This document shows, piece after piece, positions 28,046-38,089 of a DNA stretch of 64,000 bases; positions within the stretch are counted from its first letter, which is position 1; every line of letters begins with the position of its first letter. A model generated the notes under the pieces. It saw only the letters and a program-made list of their open reading frames with translations, had not been told where the DNA came from and ran no database searches. The stretch covers positions 3,873,738 through 3,937,737 of the forward strand of contig NZ_CP083986.1 of the NCBI RefSeq assembly GCF_020172685.1. Direction: 5' to 3'. The DNA comes from [Mycobacterium] nativiensis. GTDB lineage: Bacteria; Actinomycetota; Actinomycetes; Mycobacteriales; Mycobacteriaceae. A program made the translations under genes and the position numbers.

Positions 28046-28531
28046 ATGCTTGACACCATCAGCGGCCTGCCGGCGCATCCACTGCTGGCGCACCTGGTCG
28101 CGATCCTGGTGCCCGCGACCGCCCTGCTGGCCGTACTCGCCGTGCTCTGGCCCGCCGCCCGTCGCCGCATCGGCGGGGCTGCGTTGTTCGTCGCCGCGGG
28201 CACGCTGGTGGCGATCCCGCTGACCACGGCGGCCGGCAGCTGGCTCCAACCCCGGGTGATGATGGGCGGCGAAGTCCTCCAGCATCACGCCACGCTGGGT
28301 GGTCAGCTCCTCGTCTGGTCCGCACTGCTCACCATCGCCATGATCTGCTGGTGGGCACTGCATACCCCACTGTTTGCCGATGACGTGGGGGCGCTGCCGC
28401 CCACGGTTCGTCGCATCGGTATCACCCTCACCGGCGCGGGCACCCTGGTGTTCGCGGCCGTGTCGACCTGGCTGGTCGTCCGCATCGGGCACACCGGCGC
28501 CCAGTCGATGTGGGGCGGAATGGCCTGCTGA
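28046..28531 (+). CDS. DUF2231-like four-helix membrane protein
   Basis: The 161-residue protein has about four membrane segments (residues about 15-36, 44-63, 85-105 and 125-147). It has the GLPAHPLLAHLV opening of DUF2231 proteins (His 11, His 16), a further His pair (80-81), His 106 and His 149. It could bind metal or heme in the membrane. ATG 28046 follows AAAGAGAG; the gene starts 24 bases after the Met-rich gene and completes the operon. A transport or metal-transfer role is inferred from context only. Confidence 0.75.
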   Translation: MLDTISGLPAHPLLAHLVAILVPATALLAVLAVLWPAARRRIGGAALFVAAGTLVAIPLTTAAGSWLQPRVMMGGEVLQHHATLGGQLLVWSALLTIAMICWWALHTPLFADDVGALPPTVRRIGITLTGAGTLVFAAVSTWLVVRIGHTGAQSMWGGMAC

Positions 28532-28552
28532 TGGCGCGTCCGGGCTAGGACC

Positions 28553-29200
28553 TCACCAACTGTCCCAGTGCGCCAACTGCTCGGCCGGCAGCCGCTTAGC
28601 CGGCTTGAAGTCGGTGCCCTTGGTGTAGGCGATCGGGAAGAGCCCGCCCTGGCTGTACTCCTCGTACGGGATGCCGAGCACCTCGGCGGCCTGCTTCTCG
28701 CCGTCCCCGAGCAGGTGCAGCGTCGTCCAGCAGGAACCCAGTCCACGGTTGCGCAATGCCAGGCAGTAGCTCCACGCAGCGGGGAACAGCGACGCCCAGA
28801 ACGATGCGCTGAACCCCAGCGACCCCGTCTCCGGCTTGCCCTTCAGGCACGGGATCATCAGCACCGGCACTTCCTGCAGGTTCTCGGCCAGGTATCGCGC
28901 GGAGCCGCCGACGAGCTCCATTCGCTCGCCGCGCACATCACCCTCGCCGTAGTCGGGCTTCGGCTGGTTCAGGTAGGGCACGGCGTTGACGCGGTAGATG
29001 TCGGCGATCGCCTGCTTCTTGACCGGGTCGGTGATGAACATCCACTGCCAACCTTGGGCGTTGGAGCCGGTGGGCGCCTGCAGGGCGATTTCCAGGCACT
29101 CCATCAGCACCTCGCGCGGCACCGGCTTGTCGAGATCGAGTCGCTTGCGAACCGATCGGGTGGTGGTGAGGACTTCGTCGGCGGACAAGTTGAGGTTCAT
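28553..29200 (-). CDS. Nitroreductase family flavoprotein (Rv3368c-like)
   Basis: The 215-residue NAD(P)H-dependent FMN enzyme carries the RSVRKRLDLDKPVP N-terminus, the QAPTGSNAQGWQW substrate and flavin loop near residue 40, and the C-terminal GLGSCWTTLHLL and FPIAYTKG blocks. It likely reduces quinones or nitro compounds. It matches the length and position of Rv3368c, between trmL and dnaE2. Confidence 0.92.
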   Translation of the reverse strand: MNLNLSADEVLTTTRSVRKRLDLDKPVPREVLMECLEIALQAPTGSNAQGWQWMFITDPVKKQAIADIYRVNAVPYLNQPKPDYGEGDVRGERMELVGGSARYLAENLQEVPVLMIPCLKGKPETGSLGFSASFWASLFPAAWSYCLALRNRGLGSCWTTLHLLGDGEKQAAEVLGIPYEEYSQGGLFPIAYTKGTDFKPAKRLPAEQLAHWDSW

Positions 29201-29287
29201 GGATGGAGATTACCGCCGCGCGCCGAACGTGTACTGACTGCGAGAATTTCGCTGTTCTTTCGCAGCCAGTGCACGTTCGGCACCCTG

Positions 29288-32200
29288 CTACCGGAAGTCC
29301 CGGGAGCGCGACCCCACCGCCAACTCGAGGGCGCCCAACCGCTCGGCAAGCACGGTGACCGCCCCGCTGGCGTTCTGCACCCGCCCGCGGATCAGCATGG
29401 CCGCCGCGGTCTGCGCCAACCGGCGATGCCGCGCCCACACTCCCGGTGTGCACAGCACGTTGACCATCCCGGTCTCGTCCTCGAGATTGATGAACGTCAC
29501 CCCGCGGGCGGTCGACGGCCGCTGCCGGTGTGTCACCGCCCCGGCCACCAGTACCCGGGTGCCGTCGGGGACGGCGGTCAGCCGCCCAGCCGGGATGACC
29601 CCGACCGCGTCGAGGTCGGCGCGCAGGAACTGGGTCGGGAAGCTGTCCGGGGAGACCCCGGTGGCCCACACGTCGGCGGCCGACAATTCGATCTCGCTCA
29701 TCCCGGGCAGGGCCGGAGTGTGCGACGACACCCCCACACCGGGCAACCGGTCAGGCCGCTGGCTCGCCGCCGCCCCGGCCGCCCACAATGCCTCGCGGCG
29801 CGACATGCCGAAGCCGGTGAAAGCCCCGGCGGTCGCCAGCGCCTCAGCCTGTGGGGGCGAAAGCTGAACCCGAGCAGTCAGATCCAGCATCGAGGCGAAC
29901 CGCCCGTGCGCCTCTCGGTCGGCCACCAGTCGGTCGGCGAGGTCGACACCGATACCGCGGACGGCACCCAACCCGATCCGGACCTGCGTGCCGGCTTCGG
30001 CCAGCGTGGCGTGCGCCAGACTGGCATTGACGTCCGGGCCGTGCACCACGACCCCGTGCCGCCGGGCGTCGGCGACCAGCGACTGCGGCGAATAGAAGCC
30101 CATCGGCTGCGCCCGCAGCAGTGCGGCGCAGAACGCCGCCGGATGGTGCAGCTTGAACCAGGCCGAGTAGAACACCAGCGACGCGAAGCTCATCGCATGA
30201 CTCTCCGGAAACCCGTAGTTGGCAAAGGCTTCCAGTTTCTCGTAGATCCGGTCGGCCACCGCCCCGGTGATGCCGTGACACTGCGCCATGCCGTCGTAGA
30301 ACCTGTCCCGCAGCCGGCGCATCCGCTCCGGAGACCGCTTGGAACCCATCGCCCGGCGCAACTGGTCGGCCTCGCCCGCGGTGAACCCGGCGCAGTCCAC
30401 CGCCAGCGTCATCAGCTGCTCCTGAAACAGCGGCACCCCCAGGGTTTTCCGCAGTGCCCGCGCCATACACGGATGCTCGTAGGTCACCGGGTCGATACCA
30501 TTGCGGCGACGGATGTAGGGATGCACCGACCCGCCCTGGATGGGCCCGGGCCGGATCAGCGCCACTTCCACCACCAGGTCGTAGAACACCTGTGGCCGCA
30601 ACCGCGGCAGGGTGGCCATCTGCGCACGCGACTCCACCTGGAAGACCCCGACCGTGTCGGCGCGGCCCAACATCTCGTAGACGGCCGGCTCGGACAGATC
30701 GATCGCCGCCAAGTCCACCTCGATGCCCTTGTGCTGGGCCACCAGGTCGATCGCGTAGTGCAGCGCGGAGAGCATGCCCAGTCCCAGCAGGTCGAACTTC
30801 ACCAACCCGATCGCCGCGCAGTCGTCTTTGTCCCACTGCAGCACACTGCGGCCGGGCATCCGGGCCCACTCCACCGGGCACACGTCGGCGATCGGGCGGT
30901 CGCAGATCACCATGCCACCGGAGTGAATGCCCAGATGCCGGGGCAGGTCGGCGACCTGGGCGGCCAGGTCGATCACCGGCTCGGGGATGTCTTGGGTGTC
31001 AGCGCTTTCGGAGCTGGGCGCACCCCACCGGCTCAGCTGCTTGCTCCAGGCGTCCTGCTGCCCGGGCGAATAGCCCAGTGCGCGCGCCATGTCCCGCACG
31101 GCGCTGCGGCCCCGGTAGGTGATGACGTTGGCGACCTGGGCGGCGTGGTCGCGGCCGTATTTGTCGTAGACGTACTGGATCACCTCTTCCCGCCGATCCG
31201 ACTCGATGTCGATGTCGATGTCGGGCGGACCGTCGCGGGCCGGGGACAGGAACCGCTCGAACAGCAGCTCGTTGACCACTGGGTCGACCGCCGTTATACC
31301 GAGGGCGTAGCAGACCGCGGAGTTGGCCGCCGACCCCCGGCCCTGGCACAGGATGTCACTGCGCCGGCAGAACTGGGTGATGTCGTGCACCACCAGGAAG
31401 TAGCCTGGAAAGCCCAGCTGGGCAATGACTTCCAGCTCGCGTTCGATCTGGGTGTAGGCGGCCGACGCGCGTTCGGGCGGGCCGTAGCGCCGTTCGGCGC
31501 CGGCCAGGGCCAGGCGCCGCAGCCAGCTGTCCTCGGTGTGCCCGTCCGGAACGGCAAACGGCGGCAGTCGCGGGGCGATCAGCGCCAGCGAGAACGCGCA
31601 CTGCTCACCCAGCTCGGCCGCCGCCGGCACCGCCGCCGGGTGCGCCGCGAACAACCGGGCCATCTCCGCGCCGGAACGCAGATGCGAGCCGCCCAGCGGG
31701 GCCAGCCGGCCGGCGGCCGAATCCAGCGACTGGCGTGCCCGTACCGCGCCCAGGGCCATCGCCAACCGGCCCCGGTCGGGCCGGGCGAAATGCGCGCCGG
31801 TGGTGGCGACCAGGCCCACCCCGAACCGGGGTGCCAGGCCGGCCAGCGCCGCGTTGCGCTCGTCGTCGTACGGATCGAAGTGCCGGGTCAGCTCGACGCT
31901 GACCCGCGCAGCCCCGAACCGGTCCACCAGGTCCGCCAGCGCGGCGGCGGCCGCGTCCGGGCCTCCGGTGGCCAGCGCCTGGCGGACGTGGCCCTTGCGG
32001 CATCCGGTCAGGATGTGCCAGTGCCCGCCCGCCGCCTCGGTCAGCGCATCCAGATCGAAACGCGGCCTGCCCTTCTCACCGGCCAGGTGCGCCGCGGCGA
32101 TCTGCCGCGACAACCGCCGGTAACCCTCCGGGCCGCGGGCCAGCACCAATAGGTGCGGGCCGGGCGGGTCCGGGTCGTCGGTACGGGCCCCCAAAGCCTT

Positions 32201-32584
32201 AGAAGAGGAAGGTCCCAAGGACAGCTCGGCACCGAACACGGTGGCCATACCGATCTCGGCGGCGGCCTCGGCAAACCGCACCACCCCGTACAGACCGTTG
32301 TGGTCGGTCAGCGCGATCGCCCGCAGGCCCAGCCGGGCGGCCTCGGCGGCCAGCTCCTGCGGGGTGCTGGCCCCGTCCAGGAAGCTGTACGCCGAGTGCG
32401 CGTGCAATTCGGCATAGGGCGGGAAAGACATCGTGGGCCCGGCCGGCCGATACTGTTCAGGTTTCGGTGGGGCCGACGGGTCGCGATCGGCCGACACACC
32501 GGCCGGTTGACCGGTGTGACGAGGCTTACCATCTAGAACACGTTCCATTTCCGCCCAGCTCGGCGGCCCGCTGCCCCATCCCAC
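29288..32584 (-). CDS. dnaE2: Error-prone DNA polymerase DnaE2
   Basis: DnaE2 is the C-family polymerase of the mycobacterial mutasome; with ImuA' and ImuB it carries out damage-induced translesion synthesis. The 1098-residue product has an N-terminal PHP domain (YAELHAHSAYSFLDGASTPQ), the catalytic palm acidic motif PDIDIDIES near 465, and the C-terminal OB-fold (VTFINLEDETGMVNVL). GTG 32584 is chosen because TAACTT (32597-32592), a TANNNT -10, lies seven bases before it (leaderless), a LexA box sits directly upstream, and known homologues start there. An in-frame ATG at 32605 lies inside the LexA box. Confidence 0.95.
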   Translation of the reverse strand: MGWGSGPPSWAEMERVLDGKPRHTGQPAGVSADRDPSAPPKPEQYRPAGPTMSFPPYAELHAHSAYSFLDGASTPQELAAEAARLGLRAIALTDHNGLYGVVRFAEAAAEIGMATVFGAELSLGPSSSKALGARTDDPDPPGPHLLVLARGPEGYRRLSRQIAAAHLAGEKGRPRFDLDALTEAAGGHWHILTGCRKGHVRQALATGGPDAAAAALADLVDRFGAARVSVELTRHFDPYDDERNAALAGLAPRFGVGLVATTGAHFARPDRGRLAMALGAVRARQSLDSAAGRLAPLGGSHLRSGAEMARLFAAHPAAVPAAAELGEQCAFSLALIAPRLPPFAVPDGHTEDSWLRRLALAGAERRYGPPERASAAYTQIERELEVIAQLGFPGYFLVVHDITQFCRRSDILCQGRGSAANSAVCYALGITAVDPVVNELLFERFLSPARDGPPDIDIDIESDRREEVIQYVYDKYGRDHAAQVANVITYRGRSAVRDMARALGYSPGQQDAWSKQLSRWGAPSSESADTQDIPEPVIDLAAQVADLPRHLGIHSGGMVICDRPIADVCPVEWARMPGRSVLQWDKDDCAAIGLVKFDLLGLGMLSALHYAIDLVAQHKGIEVDLAAIDLSEPAVYEMLGRADTVGVFQVESRAQMATLPRLRPQVFYDLVVEVALIRPGPIQGGSVHPYIRRRNGIDPVTYEHPCMARALRKTLGVPLFQEQLMTLAVDCAGFTAGEADQLRRAMGSKRSPERMRRLRDRFYDGMAQCHGITGAVADRIYEKLEAFANYGFPESHAMSFASLVFYSAWFKLHHPAAFCAALLRAQPMGFYSPQSLVADARRHGVVVHGPDVNASLAHATLAEAGTQVRIGLGAVRGIGVDLADRLVADREAHGRFASMLDLTARVQLSPPQAEALATAGAFTGFGMSRREALWAAGAAASQRPDRLPGVGVSSHTPALPGMSEIELSAADVWATGVSPDSFPTQFLRADLDAVGVIPAGRLTAVPDGTRVLVAGAVTHRQRPSTARGVTFINLEDETGMVNVLCTPGVWARHRRLAQTAAAMLIRGRVQNASGAVTVLAERLGALELAVGSRSRDFR

Positions 32585-32597
32585 GCCTACCAAGTTA

Positions 32598-32613
32598 TCG
32601 AACATGTGTGCGA
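32598..32613. promoter_or_regulatory. LexA (SOS) box of dnaE2
   Basis: TCGAACATGTGTGCGA matches the mycobacterial SOS consensus TCGAAC-N4-GTTCGA at 11 of 12 defined positions. It abuts the predicted -10 hexamer TAACTT at 32592-32597, so LexA would occlude RNA polymerase. The divergent mmpS gene starts 85 bases away on the other side. Confidence 0.88.
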
Positions 32614-32697
32614 TTCGCTTGTGCTGGGATGTGAAAAAGAACTTTGATCCACTAATCTGTGTCAGATTCAGGCACAAGCGAAGGGGCCACTGCTTTC

Positions 32698-33129
32698 ATG
32701 TTCGGCGTTGTCAGACGCGTGTGGCTACCGCTTCTCATCGTGGTTGTCATCGCGGTTGGGGGGTTCGTGGTGCATCGCATCCGCGGCTATTTCGGCGGTG
32801 ATGACAGCGGCAGCAGCGCGGCCCCTTTCGAGGACACCAAGCCCTTCCACCCCAAGGTCGTGGTCTACGAGATCTTCAGTCCGGACGGGACCTACGCCGA
32901 CATCAACTACCTCGACCTGGAAGCTCTGCCGCAGCGGGTCGACGGCGCCGGCCTGCCGTGGTCGCTGACCCTGACGACCACCAACCCGGCGGTGAGCCCC
33001 AACATCGTCGCGCAGGGTGACGGCAGCACCATCGGCTGCCGCGTCTTCGTCGACGACGTGCTCAAAGACGAGCGCATCTCCACCAGCCCCGTGAGCGCCC
33101 AGACCTTCTGCATTGTGAAATCAGGATGA
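32698..33129 (+). CDS. MmpS family accessory protein
   Basis: The 143-residue protein has an N-terminal membrane helix ([23 protein letters not shown]) followed by the MmpS periplasmic beta-domain ([32 protein letters not shown]). Two cysteines (CRVF and TFCIV) match MmpS4/MmpS5. ATG 32698 has AAGGGG about 10 bases upstream; a GTG at 32659 would add 13 residues without a ribosome-binding site. The stop overlaps the MmpL start (ATGA), as in all mmpS-mmpL pairs. Confidence 0.93.
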   Translation: MFGVVRRVWLPLLIVVVIAVGGFVVHRIRGYFGGDDSGSSAAPFEDTKPFHPKVVVYEIFSPDGTYADINYLDLEALPQRVDGAGLPWSLTLTTTNPAVSPNIVAQGDGSTIGCRVFVDDVLKDERISTSPVSAQTFCIVKSG

Positions 33130-36026
33130 GCAAACACATCAGCGACGACGCCCCGACTGAAACGCTGCCGCCGGTGCAGCCCCCCCATCGCGGCGCCATC
33201 GCGACCTGGATCCGCCGGCTCGCGGTGCCGATCATCCTGATCTGGCTCGGCCTCACCGTCCTGGTGAACGTGATCGTGCCGCAGCTCGACGAGGTCGGGG
33301 CGATGCGCGCGGTGTCGATGGCCCCCAGAGACGCCCCGTCGATGATCTCGATGATGCGTATCGGCAAGACCTTCGACGAGTTCAATTCCGACAGCTCGGC
33401 GATGGTGGTGCTCGAAGGCGACCAACCGCTGGGCGACGACGCGCACAAGTACTACGACGAGCTGGTCACCAAGATGGAGGCCGACACCGAGCACGTCGAG
33501 CACATTCAGGACTTCTGGAGTGACCCGCTGACCGCGGCCGGGTCACAGAGTCCGGACGGCAAGGCCGCCTACGTGCAGGTGTACCTGGCCGGCAACATGG
33601 GCGAGACCCTGGCCAACGAGTCGGTCCAGGCCGTCCAGCAGATCATCGCCGACACCCCGGCCCCGCCCGGCGTGCACGCCTACGTCACCGGCGGGGCCGC
33701 GCTCAACGCCGATCAGCACATCGCCGGCGACAAGAGCCTGAAGATCATCACCTCACTGACGTTCGTGGTGATCATCGCGATGCTGCTGAATTTCTACCGC
33801 TCGATCGGCACGGTGCTGCTGGTGCTGGGCATGGTGGTGTTCGAACTGGCCGCGGCCCGCGGCATCGTGGCCGTGCTCGGCTTCTACAACATCATCGGAC
33901 TGTCGACGTTCGCGGTGAACCTGCTGGTGACACTGGCCATCGCCGCCTCGACGGACTACGCCATCTTCCTGCTCGGCCGCTATCAGGAGGCGCGCTCGCT
34001 CGGCGAGGACAAGGAGTCGGCCTTCCACACCATGTATCACGGCACCGCGCACGTGATCCTGGGGTCGGGGTTGACCATCGCCGGAGCGACCTTCTGCCTG
34101 TACTTCACCCGACTGCCCTACTTCAAGTCGCTGGGCATCCCGCTGGCGATCGGCATGGTGGCCGTGACGTTCGCGGCCCTGACCTTCGGCGCTGCGGTGG
34201 TGGCGGTGGCCAGCCGCTTCGGGATGCTCGAGCCCAAGCGCGGGATGCGGATCCGCGCCTGGCGGCGGCTCGGTGCGATGATCGTGCGCTGGCCGGGACC
34301 GGTGCTGGTGGCCACCACCGGGGTCTGCCTGGTCGGGCTGCTCACCCTGCCCGGGTATGAGACCAACTACAACGACCGGCAGTACCTGCCGGACTACGTG
34401 CCGGCCAACATCGGCTACGCCGCCGCCGACCGGCACTTCTCCCAGGCCCGGATGAGTCCGGAACTGCTGATGATCGAGACCGATCACGACCTGCGCAACC
34501 CGGCCGACTTCCTGGTGATCAACCGGATCGCCAAGCGGGTGTTCGAGGTGCCGGGCATCGGGCGGGTGCAGACCATCACCCGGCCGCTGGGCACGCCGAT
34601 CGAGCACACCACGATCCCGTTCGCGATCAGCATGCAGGGCACCACCCAGCAGCTGAACATGAAGTACCAGCTCGACAGCATGAAGGCCATGCTGAAGATG
34701 GGTGACGACATGCAGGTCTCCGTCGACAGCATGAAGGCGATGCTTGAGGTCACCCGCGAGATGTCGGCGACCACCCACAGCATGGCCACCAAGATGCACA
34801 TCATGCTTGGCGACATCCAGAAGCTGCGCGACGAGATGGCCGACTTCGACGACATGTGGCGCCCGATGCGCAGCTACTTCTATTGGGAGCCACACTGTTT
34901 CGACATCCCGATCTGCTGGTCGATCCGGTCCATCTTCGACATGATGGACGGCATCGACGCGATGACCGAGGACTTCGAACTGGTGCTGCCCGACATCGAC
35001 AACCTCGACCGGCTGATGCCCAAGATGCTCGAGATCATGCCTCCGATGATCGAGACCATGGAAAACATGCGGACCACCCAGCTGAAGATGCAGTCCACCA
35101 TGGAGGGCCTGCAGCTGCAGATGGAGAAGATGATGGAGGGCCAGAACGCCATGGGCAAGGCGTTCGACGACTCCAAGAACGATGACTCGTTCTATCTGCC
35201 GCCCGAGGCGTTCGACAACCCCGACTTCAAGCGCGGGATGAAGATGTTCCTGTCCCCCGACGGGCACGCGGTGCGGTTCATCATCAGCCACGAGGGCGAC
35301 CCGATGTCCCCGGAGGGCGTCAGCCACATCGAGCCGATCAAGCACGCCGTGCACGAGGCGCTCAAGGGCACCCCGCTGGAAGGCTCCAAGGTCTATCTGG
35401 GCGGCACCGCGGCCATGTTCAAGGACATGAAGGACGGCTCCGCGTGGGACCTGATGATCGCGGGCATCGCCTCGCTGTGCCTGATCTTCATCATCATGCT
35501 GCTGATCACCCGGGCCGTGGTGGCCTCGGCGGTGATCGTCGGCACCGTGCTGCTCTCGCTGGGCACCTCATTCGGGATCTCGGTGCTGGTCTGGCAGCAC
35601 ATCATCGGGCTGCATCTGCACTGGATGGTGCTGGCGATGAGCGTGATCATCCTGTTGGCGGTGGGCTCGGACTACAACCTGCTGCTGGTCTCCCGGATGA
35701 AGGAGGAGATGCACGGCGGGCTCAAGACCGGCATCATCCGCGCGATGGGCGGCAGTGGCTCCGTGGTGACCTCGGCGGGTCTGGTGTTCGCCTTCACCAT
35801 GATGTCGATGCTGGTCTCCGACCTGCGGGTGATCGGCCAGGTGGGCTCCACCATCGGCCTGGGCCTGATCATCGACACCCTGGTGATCCGCTCGTTCATG
35901 ACGCCGTCGATCGCCGCGCTGTTGGGCCGCTGGTTCTGGTGGCCGCAGCGGGTGTACTCCCGGAAGCCGCGGGTACCGCGGCTGCCGGAGCCTGCCACGG
36001 TCGGCGCCCCGACTCCCGTCAGCTGA
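33126..36026 (+). CDS. MmpL family RND transporter (MmpL4/5-like)
   Basis: The 966-residue protein has twelve predicted membrane helices in the RND arrangement, with proton-relay motifs ASTDYAIF near 275 and GSDYNLL near 855. A long methionine-rich helical hairpin (residues about 510-700, [25 protein letters not shown] and similar) corresponds to the periplasmic coiled coil of MmpL4 and MmpL5. Those proteins export siderophores, and MmpL5 also exports drugs such as bedaquiline. It is co-translated with mmpS. No regulator is adjacent, so the substrate stays open. Confidence 0.93.
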   Translation: MSKHISDDAPTETLPPVQPPHRGAIATWIRRLAVPIILIWLGLTVLVNVIVPQLDEVGAMRAVSMAPRDAPSMISMMRIGKTFDEFNSDSSAMVVLEGDQPLGDDAHKYYDELVTKMEADTEHVEHIQDFWSDPLTAAGSQSPDGKAAYVQVYLAGNMGETLANESVQAVQQIIADTPAPPGVHAYVTGGAALNADQHIAGDKSLKIITSLTFVVIIAMLLNFYRSIGTVLLVLGMVVFELAAARGIVAVLGFYNIIGLSTFAVNLLVTLAIAASTDYAIFLLGRYQEARSLGEDKESAFHTMYHGTAHVILGSGLTIAGATFCLYFTRLPYFKSLGIPLAIGMVAVTFAALTFGAAVVAVASRFGMLEPKRGMRIRAWRRLGAMIVRWPGPVLVATTGVCLVGLLTLPGYETNYNDRQYLPDYVPANIGYAAADRHFSQARMSPELLMIETDHDLRNPADFLVINRIAKRVFEVPGIGRVQTITRPLGTPIEHTTIPFAISMQGTTQQLNMKYQLDSMKAMLKMGDDMQVSVDSMKAMLEVTREMSATTHSMATKMHIMLGDIQKLRDEMADFDDMWRPMRSYFYWEPHCFDIPICWSIRSIFDMMDGIDAMTEDFELVLPDIDNLDRLMPKMLEIMPPMIETMENMRTTQLKMQSTMEGLQLQMEKMMEGQNAMGKAFDDSKNDDSFYLPPEAFDNPDFKRGMKMFLSPDGHAVRFIISHEGDPMSPEGVSHIEPIKHAVHEALKGTPLEGSKVYLGGTAAMFKDMKDGSAWDLMIAGIASLCLIFIIMLLITRAVVASAVIVGTVLLSLGTSFGISVLVWQHIIGLHLHWMVLAMSVIILLAVGSDYNLLLVSRMKEEMHGGLKTGIIRAMGGSGSVVTSAGLVFAFTMMSMLVSDLRVIGQVGSTIGLGLIIDTLVIRSFMTPSIAALLGRWFWWPQRVYSRKPRVPRLPEPATVGAPTPVS

Positions 36027-36032
36027 GGTGGC

Positions 36033-36056
36033 CGCCCGCCGTCATGACGGCGGGCG
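36033..36056. terminator. Bidirectional hairpin between mmpL and usp
   Basis: A 24-base perfect palindrome (12-base arm CGCCCGCCGTCA and its complement) sits between the convergent mmpL and universal stress protein genes and includes the stop codon of the latter. With no U tract on either side it is a GC-rich hairpin of the type that ends transcription in mycobacteria. Confidence 0.65.
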
Positions 36057-36905
36057 CACCACCAGCACCGGCGCATGCGCCGACTGCACCACCGCCAGAC
36101 TGACCGAACCCAACAGCATGCCGGTGAAGCCGCCGCGACCGTGGCTGCCCACCACCACCAGCTGAGCCTCCTGCGACTGCTCGATGAGTTGGTCGGCCGG
36201 CCGGTCACCGACCACCACCCGGCGCACCGTCACATCGGGGTACCGCTCCCGCCAGCCGGCCAGCCGCTCGGCCAGCGCCAATTCGCCGTCGGAAGCCATT
36301 GCGGCCACGTCGATTCCGGGGAAGTCGAGCACGCCGGTGTCGTGCCAGGCGTACACCGCCACCAACTCCACTCCGCGCAGCGACGCCTCTTCGAACGCCA
36401 GCGCCGTCGCGGACTCCGACACCGGGGAGCCGTCGATGCCGACCACCACCGGCGCCTCGGCGGGGTGCGGGTGGCCCTCGTGGATGACCACGACCGGGCA
36501 GTGCGCGTGGCGGACCAGCGACGAGCTGACCGAGCCGAGCAGGCTGCGGCGCAACCGGCCGTGCCCGCGGGACCCGACCACCAGCCGGGCGACGTCGCGG
36601 CTGGCGTCCACCAGCATCGGGACCGTTGAGCCGACGACGGTCTGCGCTTCGATCCGCTGTCCGGGGCCGAGGTGGGCCTGCGCGACCTTGACCGCCTCGC
36701 GCAGGTGGCGTTCGCCCTGTTCACGCTGCCACTCGGTGTAGCCGGGCGGCATCGGCGTCTCGGGGAAGGTCATCACCACCTGTGGGGCCAGCACGTGGAC
36801 CAGGCTCAGCTCCATGTTGTGCAGTGCAGCGGTGCGCGCCGCCCAATCGACCGCCGCGACCGACGACGGCGATCCGTCCACACCGACCAGGATTGTGGGC
36901 TTCAT
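36042..36905 (-). CDS. Universal stress protein, two UspA domains
   Basis: The 287-residue tandem USP opens with TILVGVDGSPSSVAAVDWA; the second domain starts at VVVGIDGSPVSESATAL near 155. Both keep the ATP-binding motif: GSRGHGRLRRSLLGSVS near 120 and GSHGRGGFTGMLLGSVS near 255. Tandem ATP-binding USPs in mycobacteria, such as Rv2623, belong largely to the hypoxia regulon and slow growth. No DosR box is seen directly upstream. It is divergent from otsB2, with a palindrome between them. Confidence 0.93.
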   Translation of the reverse strand: MKPTILVGVDGSPSSVAAVDWAARTAALHNMELSLVHVLAPQVVMTFPETPMPPGYTEWQREQGERHLREAVKVAQAHLGPGQRIEAQTVVGSTVPMLVDASRDVARLVVGSRGHGRLRRSLLGSVSSSLVRHAHCPVVVIHEGHPHPAEAPVVVGIDGSPVSESATALAFEEASLRGVELVAVYAWHDTGVLDFPGIDVAAMASDGELALAERLAGWRERYPDVTVRRVVVGDRPADQLIEQSQEAQLVVVGSHGRGGFTGMLLGSVSLAVVQSAHAPVLVVRPPS

Positions 36906-36919
36906 CCCTCCACGCTAAT

Positions 36920-36932
36920 CGGTGTGACACCG
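36920..36932. promoter_or_regulatory. Palindrome between usp and otsB2
   Basis: CGGTGT-G-ACACCG is a perfect 6+1+6 inverted repeat in the 35-base gap between the divergent start codons. It could be an operator for both genes; no matching regulator is nearby. Confidence 0.4.
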
Positions 36933-36940
36933 TGGTGACC

Positions 36941-38029
36941 ATGCCCATCACAATCGACCCGCGCCGCCACGACGCCGTGCTGTTCTGTTTCGACGGCGCC
37001 GTGCCGGCGGCCCTGGCCGAGCGACTGCAGCGGGCCGGCGTGCGCGCAGCCCCGGTGTCCTCGAGTGACGACCTGGTGCCCGCCGCCGGCCGGTTGGCGG
37101 TGCTGCCGGGCCGGTGTGTGGTGGTCATCGACTCCGAGTCGGGCGTAACCGATGCTCGCAGTGCCGGGTTCGCGTTGGTGATCGGCGTGGGCTGCGACGG
37201 GGGCGACGCGGTGGTGGCCGACCTGGACGAGATCGCGGTGCGCACCGGCGATCGGCCGATGTCGGCGCTGCCGGATGCGCTGGCGGTCTTGGCGGAGCTG
37301 TCCCACCCGGCGGTGTTCTTCGACTTCGACGGCACCCTGTCCGACATCGTCGACGATCCCGACGCGGCCCGGCCGGTCGACGGCGCGGTGGATGCGTTGG
37401 CCGCGTTGGCCGCCCGGTGCCCGGTCGCGGTGCTGTCGGGCCGTGATCTGGCCGACGTGCGGGCCCGGGTGGGTCTGGACGGGATCTGGTACGCGGGCAG
37501 CCACGGCTTCGAGCTGACCGGTCCGGACGGCACCCACCACCAGAACGACGCCGCGGCCGGCGCGGCGCTGATGCTGGCCGGCGCGGCCGGGTCGCTGAAC
37601 GAGCAGCTGGGCACGATCCCGGGAATCATGGTGGAGCACAAGCGTTTCGCGGTTGCGGTGCACTACCGCAATGCGGCCCGGGACCGGGTCGGCGAGGTGC
37701 TGGCGGCGGTGCGTGAGACCGGCCGGCGCCGCGGCTTCCGGGTGACCACCGGCCGTGAGGTGATCGAGCTGCGCCCGGAGATCGACTGGGACAAGGGCCG
37801 CACGCTGCACTGGATTCTGGACCGGCTGGGCCCGGTGACCCCGGTGTTTCTCGGCGACGACATCACCGACGAGGACGCGTTCGACGCGGTGAACGACCTG
37901 GCGGGCGTCGGGATCATCGTGCGGCACACCGACGACGGCGATCGTGCCACCGCGGCCCGGTACGCGTTGGACAGCCCGGCCGCCGCGGCCGAGTTCACCG
38001 CGCAGCTGGCTGAGCGGCTCGCGGGGTAA
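36941..38029 (+). CDS. otsB2: Trehalose-6-phosphate phosphatase
   Basis: This HAD-family enzyme dephosphorylates trehalose 6-phosphate in the OtsAB pathway, the main trehalose route in mycobacteria. The 362-residue product has an N-terminal domain of about 120 residues, then HAD motif I FFDFDGTLSDI near 128, motif II AVLSGRDL near 165 and motif IV FLGDDITDEDAF near 305. The C-terminus matches M. tuberculosis OtsB2 (Rv3372). ATG 36941 is used; GTG codons at 36932 and 36935 would add a few residues. Confidence 0.93.
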   Translation: MPITIDPRRHDAVLFCFDGAVPAALAERLQRAGVRAAPVSSSDDLVPAAGRLAVLPGRCVVVIDSESGVTDARSAGFALVIGVGCDGGDAVVADLDEIAVRTGDRPMSALPDALAVLAELSHPAVFFDFDGTLSDIVDDPDAARPVDGAVDALAALAARCPVAVLSGRDLADVRARVGLDGIWYAGSHGFELTGPDGTHHQNDAAAGAALMLAGAAGSLNEQLGTIPGIMVEHKRFAVAVHYRNAARDRVGEVLAAVRETGRRRGFRVTTGREVIELRPEIDWDKGRTLHWILDRLGPVTPVFLGDDITDEDAFDAVNDLAGVGIIVRHTDDGDRATAARYALDSPAAAAEFTAQLAERLAG

Positions 38030-38040
38030 GCGCCCCGCTG

Positions 38041-38054
38041 GGGACTTCAGTCCC
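38041..38054 (+). promoter_or_regulatory. DosR (DevR) box
   Basis: GGGACTTCAGTCCC is a perfect match to the GGGACT-NN-AGTCCC core of the 20-base dormancy regulon motif. Outer bases (CTG...TTT) fit only partly. It ends 35 bases before the ATG of the small gene at 38090, a usual position for DosR activation. Confidence 0.7.
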
Positions 38055-38089
38055 TTTCGTAGCGCTGCCGCGCCTGATCGGATGTGGTC

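Noticed and set aside
28568..32152. 1194-codon plus-strand frame opposite nitroreductase and dnaE2
   Set aside because: It spans two real genes on the other strand and has no domain; it is a codon-bias shadow.
32659..32675. Imperfect palindrome GTGTCAGATTCAGGCAC before mmpS as a regulator site
   Set aside because: Only six of eight base pairs match, and no regulator gene adjoins mmpS; too weak to annotate.
33753..35354. His/Gln-rich minus-strand frame opposite mmpL
   Set aside because: MmpL motifs on the plus strand are intact; the opposite frame is compositional noise.
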